Shown here one piece after another: positions 5,047 to 10,419 of a stretch of DNA of 10,419 nucleotides. The notes under the pieces were generated by a model that searched no databases, was not told the origin of the DNA, and saw only the letters and a program-made list of their open reading frames with translations. The position numbers and the translations under genes were made by a program. This stretch comes from K23-9 sp049680365. Lineage in GTDB: Bacteria; Planctomycetota; Planctomycetia; Pirellulales; Pirellulaceae. Where the stretch lies: the NCBI GenBank assembly GCA_049680365.1, contig JBAUHQ010000282.1, positions 1 to 10,419 of the forward strand, in the 5' to 3' direction. Every line of letters starts with the position of its first letter. The stretch's first letter is position 1.

Positions 5047-7062
5047 TCACGCTTCGCCGGTGACCTTCACTGCGGCGCGGTGATCTTGAGAATTCACACC
5101 GAAGTCGATGTAGGAGCGAAATCCCATGCCGAGCATGTTCGGCGGCATTTCGACTCGTTCGATCACCGGCGTGCGACGACCATTGAGGAACACGATCTCG
5201 AACGCAGGCAGGATGTTCGGGTTGGCGAACAGATACCAAGCCTTCCCGCTCGCGCCGGTGTAGTACGAGTCTGACAAGTGCGGCGTGCTGATGACGCGGT
5301 ACTTGTTGCGGTGCGGGTTGTCGACGGGAATCTTGGTCGGCGAGCCCTGAGCGTCGATCATCAACTGAGCTGAACCCATCAGCAGTTCCGCTTCGGTTTC
5401 CAGCTCGACAGGAACGACCAAGTACTCAGGCCGGATGTTGATCGGCTTTTGATCCTTCGGTTTGTTGCCTGGACCAGCCTTCTGCTTGCGGAAGGTCGTC
5501 TTGGCAACCGTCAGACTGTCGGGACCAAACTTCGTGTCGGTTCCAGTGAGCAAGTTGCCATTGCCGCCAGTGAAGAAACCAGCGTTCTTGAGCAACAAGG
5601 TGAAGAACAGATCGTCAATCGACTCGGCACCCGAACGACCCATTTGACGCGGGATGTCCATGAAAGCCGATAAGTCATCGTTGATGATGTCCTGCCGAGT
5701 CAGCATCAAGATCTGACCGTAGGTGTCGGCCTTGTTGCTGTACTTCTGCTCGGACAACTTGCCGTGCTTCAGTTCACCGTCGGGAGCGACTTGTTCAAAC
5801 CCGCCAGTACCCAGCAAACGGTATCGCGAGACTTCCTTGAAGTCGGACACGGTGCCGACGCTACACAGATCAAACGCGGCGATCGGCGTGTTGGTGTAGG
5901 CCGCCAACAGCGTCTTGTTCATCACGTTTTCGAGGATGCTCGGCAAACTCATTGTCGAGAACCCAGCACGGATCGTGGCGGTCCCATCGCCGAAGACACG
6001 CGGAACGTCGATGCCTTCCATGCGAGCACACTCGGCGACCAGCTCTTTCAAACCGATGTGCCTCATCGGCTCCGCCATGTCAATCGTGCGTTGACCGTAG
6101 CTGGCGATGACCGTCTTTTCGTCGAGGCCGACGGACAAACACGCGGCGGCTTCGAGGACTTCGCGTGTGAATCCGGGCTTAGATGTACCGGACTCAGGAG
6201 CCTTCGGTCGTTCGCTTCGCAAGACAGTCAACTCCGTTTTCGTGATGCTCCAACCTTGTTCAATCGCATCGGCTTCGATGGAGGCGTGTTTGTTGTCACA
6301 CACTTTGCGAATACCGGCGATGCGACGGGACTCGGCAGCCGCTTGTGCTCGCATTTCGGCGACAGGCGATTGGTGCTGCACAGGCTTGGTTTTTGGCTTC
6401 GTGCTCATGTTCAGACTTGCGTTGACGGGATCGAGGTTGTCGGTGTCTTCGTCCGTGTCGCCTGGATCATCGCTATCGGCGTAGTTGCCGGCAGCGACGC
6501 GAGCCTCGGTATCATCGTCGGCACCCAAGGCGACAAAGGAAACTTCGCCCAGCGTTGACTTGCGAGCGACGTAGACCGGGCCTTTGAACTCGCGGCCGTT
6601 AGCGTTCGCGGTTTTGCCTTCAGGAATGAAGACAACCTTGTCGGCGCTCGCACCGAGCGATGCCTGCCACGGGAAACCGTTCTCGCTGGTTGCGATCACT
6701 TCTTGAGCCGTCGCACCAACCCCGGAGATCACGCCCGCGACTTCGAGCGACTTGTCGGTGATCGCGATGTCGTCGGTGTGTCCGACAATGCTGCCCCGAT
6801 CGTGGTCTTTCAAAATCGGTCGCGACTTACGAGTCACTCGTAGTCCAGCTAAATCAACGACGACCGGATACGGCCATCCGCCAAGCCGCATCGCACCACC
6901 GGTGTACGCGGTCATGGAGAACTTGCGCAGCGAAGGCTTACCTTCTTCCGGCGTCTCGGCAGCCGCCAGCGTGATTGTCGCTGCGTCATCGCAAACGATT
7001 CGTAGCGAACTCGGGACGGATTCAGCGTCGGCTTCAAGCGGCGCGTGCTGTGTCTTCGGCAT
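5047..7062 (-). CDS. Fused prohead protease and major capsid protein
   Basis: A 671-residue protein starting at the ATG at 7062, 29 bases inside the end of the portal gene. Residues 45-190 look like an HK97-type prohead protease (S78/U35 group): His87 or His95 in KDHDRGSIVGHTD, Ser135 in FPWQASLGAS, and Glu173 in LGEVSFVALGAD are the candidate triad. An acidic, Asp-rich linker (about 195-215) leads to a helical, charged region (219-300) that may act as scaffold or delta domain. Residues 365-671 look like the major capsid protein, with MSLPSILENVMNKTLLAAYT, NKYRVISTPHLSD (586-598), AWYLFANP, EIVFLNGRRTP, and FRSYIDFGVNSQDHRAAVK near the end. The protease would cleave scaffold during capsid maturation. 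Met219 (6408) could provide an internal start for protease-free subunits, but no ribosome site precedes it. Confidence 0.87.
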   Translation of the reverse strand: MPKTQHAPLEADAESVPSSLRIVCDDAATITLAAAETPEEGKPSLRKFSMTAYTGGAMRLGGWPYPVVVDLAGLRVTRKSRPILKDHDRGSIVGHTDDIAITDKSLEVAGVISGVGATAQEVIATSENGFPWQASLGASADKVVFIPEGKTANANGREFKGPVYVARKSTLGEVSFVALGADDDTEARVAAGNYADSDDPGDTDEDTDNLDPVNASLNMSTKPKTKPVQHQSPVAEMRAQAAAESRRIAGIRKVCDNKHASIEADAIEQGWSITKTELTVLRSERPKAPESGTSKPGFTREVLEAAACLSVGLDEKTVIASYGQRTIDMAEPMRHIGLKELVAECARMEGIDVPRVFGDGTATIRAGFSTMSLPSILENVMNKTLLAAYTNTPIAAFDLCSVGTVSDFKEVSRYRLLGTGGFEQVAPDGELKHGKLSEQKYSNKADTYGQILMLTRQDIINDDLSAFMDIPRQMGRSGAESIDDLFFTLLLKNAGFFTGGNGNLLTGTDTKFGPDSLTVAKTTFRKQKAGPGNKPKDQKPINIRPEYLVVPVELETEAELLMGSAQLMIDAQGSPTKIPVDNPHRNKYRVISTPHLSDSYYTGASGKAWYLFANPNILPAFEIVFLNGRRTPVIERVEMPPNMLGMGFRSYIDFGVNSQDHRAAVKVTGEA

Positions 7063-8527
7063 TGTCTTCCGTGACCTTGGTTGAGGGTTGAGTTTCAGTT
7101 TCGTCGCTGGCCGACAGACCTAGCTCACGCATCAGCGACACTTCTTTGGCACGCTGTTTCAGTTCCGTCTCCCAATCACGCCCCTGCCGCGCAAATTCGA
7201 TGGCCAGAGTAGTCGTATGATTGGCGAGACGGATCTTTTGGGCGTTGGCTTCCTTGGCGGGATCCACATGCTCGTGACCATCCCAGAACCATTGATGCTC
7301 GAACGTGGAATCGAGTGTGCGAAGCGAATTGGGCAGATAGCCCTCGATGAGAACGGCTTCGCGAAGCCAAGCACTCAACAAGCGATCCAGAACGACGCGA
7401 GCAAGTTGCGATTGCTCGACACGGATCGACTTGTGGTAGCTTTGAAAATCGAGTCGCCCTGATGCATAGTTGTATCCGCTACTATTCCCAGCGGCGACAT
7501 TGAACGGCATGTTCAAACAACGAGCGATCTCGTTGAGGATTTCTTTTTTGAATTCGGCGTATGTGGTCGAAGGTTGCTCCGACTTCATCTGAGCCATCTT
7601 CCAGCCGCCTGGCATCGTGAGCAGCATTCGCTTTTCAAGTTCGATCGGCTCGAATGGCTCAGCGGAGTCGGCTTCCCCATTTGCCGGCGCGTCGGTGTAC
7701 AAGATGCCGGCGAACTCGGCCGCAGTTTCGGCGGCGGCAAGTACCGCCAATGTGAAGCGTCGAAGTTGTGCGAATAGTGGCAACGCCGGCGTGATGTCGG
7801 GAATGCCGCGAATCTGTCCAGGTCGATCACAGCGAAAATAGTGCAACACCGCAGCGGCCGGCACCGTGTCAAATTCTTCGTCGATCGTGAATGTCACATC
7901 ACCGGGATGCTCACGCAGGACGTCGTAAGTGATCGGGTTTCCGTCGGCATCAAACTGAATGCCGTCGATGTATCGTGAGCGGTCAGCGACGAGCGTTGGC
8001 GAGGCCACTTGGTCCGCCTCGATCAAGCGCACGTCGAGTTTTACCTTAGTGTCGATTCGCTCGTTGCTGGTCAGCAGCCCGAATGATTCACCGTCCGAGA
8101 CACGGGCAAGCCGCATCGTTCGCAGCTTTTCGGCCAATCCTACCGCCTCGGCCCAAGCGAAGAATTCGGCTTCAACGAAACGATTCGCGGCATCGTCCGG
8201 TGTCAGCATTTGCAAACGTGGCCCGGTTCCGACCACGTCATTCGCCAGTGTCAGTGTGATCCCGCGAGCGTAACTGTTGTTGGCAACCTCGTATCTCGAC
8301 CGATTGCGAAGTGTGCGGCGCACATCAGTGCTATTCGCCGCCGCGGCCGACAATCCATCGGCACGCGACCAGTGTTTCATATTGTCGAGCGTCGTGTTCG
8401 CGGCGTCGTACTTCGCACGAAGCCGCGAAAAGAAGGGCTGCCGGGGTGAGCGTCCCGACGCGGATGAAGAGCGGGAAGCTCCGCCACGCCATACTTGCTC
8501 GATAATCCCTGACAAACGCTTCAACAT
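7034..8527 (-). CDS. Phage portal protein, lambda gpB family
   Basis: A 497-residue protein. I choose the ATG at 8527, which has AGGA about 11 bases upstream; the frame is open to a TTG at 8581 with no ribosome site. Residues numbered from this start: NDVVGTGPRLQ at 96-106, LIEADQV at about 168-174, RPGQIRGIP at 235-243, followed by a long helix (FAQLRRFTLAVLAAAETAAE), and LNMPFNVAAGNSSGYNYASG at about 338-357. The RPGQ-x-RGIP motif and the N-Y-x-S-G/R element are signatures of lambda-type portals, which form the dodecameric DNA entry ring at one capsid vertex, bind terminase during packaging, and carry the head-tail joining proteins. The C-terminus is polar and acidic. It overlaps the capsid gene by 29 bases, suggesting coupled translation. 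No break is apparent. Confidence 0.9.
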   Translation of the reverse strand: MLKRLSGIIEQVWRGGASRSSSASGRSPRQPFFSRLRAKYDAANTTLDNMKHWSRADGLSAAAANSTDVRRTLRNRSRYEVANNSYARGITLTLANDVVGTGPRLQMLTPDDAANRFVEAEFFAWAEAVGLAEKLRTMRLARVSDGESFGLLTSNERIDTKVKLDVRLIEADQVASPTLVADRSRYIDGIQFDADGNPITYDVLREHPGDVTFTIDEEFDTVPAAAVLHYFRCDRPGQIRGIPDITPALPLFAQLRRFTLAVLAAAETAAEFAGILYTDAPANGEADSAEPFEPIELEKRMLLTMPGGWKMAQMKSEQPSTTYAEFKKEILNEIARCLNMPFNVAAGNSSGYNYASGRLDFQSYHKSIRVEQSQLARVVLDRLLSAWLREAVLIEGYLPNSLRTLDSTFEHQWFWDGHEHVDPAKEANAQKIRLANHTTTLAIEFARQGRDWETELKQRAKEVSLMRELGLSASDETETQPSTKVTEDNAEDTARAA

Positions 8528-8590
8528 CCGTGTTGGTATCCTATTGCCGTCCCCGGCAGCCCTGTACTCATCACGAACCAAAGAGAAAGA

Positions 8591-8788
8591 TCAGCCAGCC
8601 GACGGCGGCACGATCTTGTTAAAACGCAAGCCGCGATTTGGTTTGCGAACCGCGTCCTTGCCAGCGAGATGCTTGTCCGCAGCAATCTGCTCCGTCAGCT
8701 TGTGCTGCTCAACCGACCCCGCATCACCGGAAGCCTTCGCAGGCCCCGCAGCGTTCTCACGGATTACATCTTTTAACTCTTCAGGCAT
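8591..8788 (-). CDS. Small phage protein between terminase and portal
   Basis: A 65-residue protein starting at the ATG at 8788 without a clear ribosome site. It begins MPEELKDVIRENAAGPAKAS, and its middle is charged and helical (VEQHKLTEQIAADKHLAGKD). It ends with a conserved-looking GLRFNKIVPPSAG. No membrane segment or signal peptide is present. It lies between the terminase remnant and the portal, the slot filled in lambda by gpW (68 residues, head completion), and matches it in size. I cannot see gpW sequence features, and it may instead be a terminase- or portal-associated protein peculiar to this phage group. The intact frame beside a truncated terminase shows that the damage does not extend this far. 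Confidence 0.72.
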   Translation of the reverse strand: MPEELKDVIRENAAGPAKASGDAGSVEQHKLTEQIAADKHLAGKDAVRKPNRGLRFNKIVPPSAG

Positions 8789-8879
8789 GGTTTGCGTTTG
8801 ATTAGAAACATTGCTTCATCCCTGGTTACCTATGCCGTAGGAGGCGACACTTGTACGCGAATTTTCAGAAAGCCTCGAT

Positions 8880-9242
8880 TTAGTTCCGTTTTCGCTTCTG
8901 AAGTTCTTTGAAACAGATTCGCTCTCGTCGGCGGGTTGGTTCCCCATCGGTGCCAAAGAGAAACGCACCCTGCATCGACGCGGCGGCGGCGCAGCCGACT
9001 AAACAATCGAGCCAGGGGTTGTCGGGCTGTTCAGGGCGGGCCTTCCATTCGTCGACAGTGCGACCGCGGCCTTCGGTGCGGACGAAGTACTCGGCAGTGA
9101 CTTGCTCGGCGAACATGCGGTGTTGTTTGGGGCGATCACCACAGACGAAGAGGCAGTGCAACAAAAATCGCAACGGTGAGCCCCGCAACCGTGGCGGAAG
9201 GTTCAGAATTTCGAGCCTACCATGCTCGGATTTGGTCGCTCT
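8880..9242 (-). pseudogene. Terminase large subunit, C-terminal remnant
   Basis: An open frame of about 120 residues ending at TAA (8880). The reading frame is closed on the 5' side by TAG at 9243-9245, and the first ordinary start available is a TTG at 9188. Recognisable terminase-like sequence runs from about CGDRPKQHRMFAEQVTAEYF through RTEGRGRTVDEWKARP to DNPWLDCLVGCAAAASMQGA. The last motif fits the C-terminal end of the RNase H-like nuclease in lambda gpA-type large terminases, where the Asp of W-L-D is a metal ligand. A full protein is about 550-650 residues, so the ATPase and most of the nuclease are missing. I saw no continuation in the other minus-strand frames from 9244 to 9550. 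The fragment cannot package DNA; the 5' part was lost by deletion or rearrangement. Confidence 0.75.
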
Positions 9243-9243
9243 C

Positions 9244-9663
9244 TAGCGAAATTTCTCCGGAGTCGGCCGCCGGTGCAGCGCACAGAATCGTGAAAAGCCG
9301 CTTCGGTGTCCTGCACCTACTGCAGTTCGGCGATCGCTAAAAATGCTGAGGTTGGTCTAATCTCGGCCGGTTGAGAGTGACCAAGCGGAGACTTCCAATG
9401 GAAATAACAACGCCCTTAGATTGTGATGGCTTCACCGCAACTTAACTCGCTGTGCCATTTCAATTCGACCTCCTCCCGTTTGCGAAATACGGACCATTGC
9501 AGCATCATTGCGCAGCGAACGTGCTTGACGAAGCAAGGAATGCTGCAAATTGATGTGGACCGAGCTTAGGTTTTCAGCGTTCTGCCGGTTTTTTGTCCCT
9601 AAATGGCCCATTCTCGACAGTAAGGGTGTCGTCAGATTTGGCAAACCATCATTGGACGTTGTT
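9244..9663. other. Non-coding junction between phage remnant and sigma operon
   Basis: About 420 bases with no convincing gene on either strand. Minus-strand frames next to the terminase remnant are soon closed by stops. A minus-strand frame across 9432-9671 lacks recognisable content and overlaps the sigma factor start. I found no tRNA (no T-loop), no obvious integrase-type attachment repeat, and no strong rho-independent terminator with a T-run. The only structure seen is the inverted repeat at 9497-9548. The two operons diverge from here, so their promoters should lie in this stretch. Confidence 0.6.
9497..9548. repeat. Nested inverted repeat upstream of the sigma factor
   Basis: A 9-base perfect arm TTGCAGCAT (9497-9505) pairs with ATGCTGCAA (9540-9548). 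Inside it, TGCTT (9521-9525 region) and AAGCA pair around a GACG loop, giving a nested two-level hairpin. No T-run follows, so it does not look like a rho-independent terminator. It could be a regulator-binding palindrome or a structured 5' leader of the sigma factor mRNA. A chance structure cannot be excluded. Confidence 0.4.
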
Positions 9664-10209
9664 TTGGACACGAAAGCACGAACAGCATTTGAGATTCTGG
9701 CCCGCGAAAATTCGCGGATGCTGATGGTGTATCTGCGTAGTCTGGTCCGCGATGAGGCCGCAGTCGATGACCTGTTTCAGGAAGCCATGGTCGTCGCTTG
9801 GCGGCGACTCGATGAATGCGATTTGGACCGTCCATTTGGGCCGTGGCTTCGAGGAATCGCTTCGCGATTGGTGCTGGCTCACTACCGGAAACGGAAAACG
9901 GCTCCGGTGCTGCTGCATGAGGCGGTGCTGCAGGTGGTGGACCGGCACTTTGAGAACATCAACCTGTTGGCGGGCGACACGTGGGACGACAAAGTTGCTG
10001 CTCTGCGTGAATGCATCGATGCGTTGCCCGAACGGCAGAAGTCGGTGATCGGCGGCAGGTACTTTGATGGTCTGTCCGCTGCGGAAGTGGCTGAGCGATT
10101 CGAGTTGTCGCTGGAAGCGTGCAAAAAGCGGCTTCAACGTGGTCGCGCGATGTTGGCCGAGTGTTTGAAGACGAAGGGCGTTTTGGCGGCGTCGGAGGCG
10201 ACATCATGA
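9664..10209 (+). CDS. ECF-type RNA polymerase sigma factor
   Basis: A 181-residue protein from the TTG at 9664. The frame is open back to an ATG at 9553, but those 37 extra codons look non-conserved, and ECF sigma factors typically start just before region 2, as here. Sigma region 2 spans about residues 9-79: LRSLVRDEAAVDDLFQE (core binding), then WRRLDECDLDRPFGPWLRGI and HYRKRK (-10 recognition). Region 4 spans about 112-171: IDALPERQKSVIGGRYFDG and a helix-turn-helix in LSAAEVAERFELSLEACKKR (-35 recognition). The length is normal and the key segments intact. The PFGPWLRGIA segment and overall style resemble ECF sigma factors I associate with planctomycetes. Its stop overlaps the next gene by 4 bases (ATGA), so that gene is its likely regulator or partner. 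No relation to the phage genes is implied. Confidence 0.88.
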   Translation: MDTKARTAFEILARENSRMLMVYLRSLVRDEAAVDDLFQEAMVVAWRRLDECDLDRPFGPWLRGIASRLVLAHYRKRKTAPVLLHEAVLQVVDRHFENINLLAGDTWDDKVAALRECIDALPERQKSVIGGRYFDGLSAAEVAERFELSLEACKKRLQRGRAMLAECLKTKGVLAASEATS

Positions 10210-10419
10210 ACGATCGGATCGACGATTTACTTTCGGACTGGCTGGATAATGCGGATGAAAATCCTGAAGGCAAAAGCGATGTGCCTATAAGCGAAGCGAG
10301 TGAGACTGTTGCCCAGTCGCTGCTGATTCATGGCATGCTGGCAGATATCGGCAGCCGCGACGACGATTCTGAGGCCGAGCGCATCCACGCAGTGATGCAG
10401 CGGATCGATGCAGAATTTG
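10206..10419 (+). CDS. Putative anti-sigma / FecR-type regulator, N-terminus (partial)
   Basis: It starts at the ATG at 10206, overlapping the sigma factor stop by 4 bases, and runs off the right edge after 71 residues. The visible part is acidic and helical: MNDRIDDLLSDWLDNADENP, then SQ-like helix content in VAQSLLIHGMLADIGSRDDD, and AERIHAVMQRIDAEF at the edge. No membrane segment has appeared yet. Short acidic N-terminal domains starting with a 'DxLLxxWLD' helix and a following 'LLIHGMLADI' helix are what I associate with planctomycete proteins encoded directly after ECF sigma factors, which often continue into a TM helix, a FecR-like domain and sometimes a LamG domain. Coupling implies co-production and probable control of the sigma factor. 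The function beyond that is inferred from position. Confidence 0.6.
   Translation, partial: MNDRIDDLLSDWLDNADENPEGKSDVPISEASETVAQSLLIHGMLADIGSRDDDSEAERIHAVMQRIDAEF

Noticed and set aside
5764..6558. Long plus-strand open frame of 264 codons
   Set aside because: It lies entirely antisense to the protease/capsid gene, has no recognisable domains, and its Arg/His/Gly-rich composition is typical of a shadow of a high-GC coding strand.
9358..9420. tRNA-like segment with a D-loop-like stretch
   Set aside because: No T-loop consensus, no cloverleaf pairing and no CCA-type end, so no tRNA attachment site is supported.
9525..9554. TTGACG followed at 17-18 bases by AATTGA/ATTGAT as a promoter
   Set aside because: The -35 is good but the -10 matches TATAAT poorly, and the site sits inside the hairpin; not enough to call.
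9432..9671. Minus-strand open frame of 79 codons upstream of the terminase remnant
   Set aside because: It does not resemble the missing terminase N-terminus, has no ribosome site, and overlaps the sigma factor start region on the other strand.

Overview
The window reads as the head and proximal-tail half of a lambda/HK97-type siphovirus genome, carried on the minus strand as a prophage or prophage remnant. On the right it abuts an ordinary-looking chromosomal ECF sigma factor operon on the plus strand. A planctomycete host related to Rhodopirellula is the best guess. The reasons are the moderate GC content, weak or absent Shine-Dalgarno sites before several genes, an ECF sigma factor of the type common in that phylum, an overlapping downstream gene that looks like an anti-sigma/FecR-type N-terminus, and phage proteins resembling those I recall from planctomycete prophages. 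This host call is inference from recalled families; no database was searched.

Minus strand, in transcription order (right to left). (1) 9242-8880: C-terminal remnant of a terminase large subunit, cut off on its 5' side. (2) 8788-8591: a 65-residue protein in the position of lambda gpW. (3) 8527-7034: lambda-type portal. (4) 7062-5047: a fused prohead protease and major capsid protein. (5) 4983-4654: DUF2190-type capsid decoration protein. (6) 4645-4298: unknown protein. (7) 4283-2439: three envelope-directed genes, namely a putative lipoprotein with papain-like features, a two-TM protein with a thioredoxin-like domain, and a small TM/coiled-coil protein. (8) 2442-1068: three head-tail connector/tail completion proteins. 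(9) 1040-627: tail tube. (10) 604-146: tail assembly chaperone, with a continuation in the -1 frame running off the left edge. A tape measure gene would be expected next, outside the window.

From 4283 to 1068 the genes form one tightly coupled chain: ATGA or GTGA overlaps at 3681, 2442, 2065 and 1625, plus one 4-base gap. The three membrane genes are therefore built into the morphogenesis operon and do not look like a separate cargo unit.

Bases 9244-9663 hold no convincing gene and contain a nested inverted repeat at 9497-9548. The sigma factor (9664-10209, plus) overlaps the start of a second gene (10206 onward), which is cut by the window edge. The truncated terminase beside this host operon suggests a defective element whose packaging end has been lost.

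The observations most worth following up are the membrane cassette inside the capsid/tail operon, the -1 frame chaperone extension that has no start codon of its own, and the terminase truncation point.
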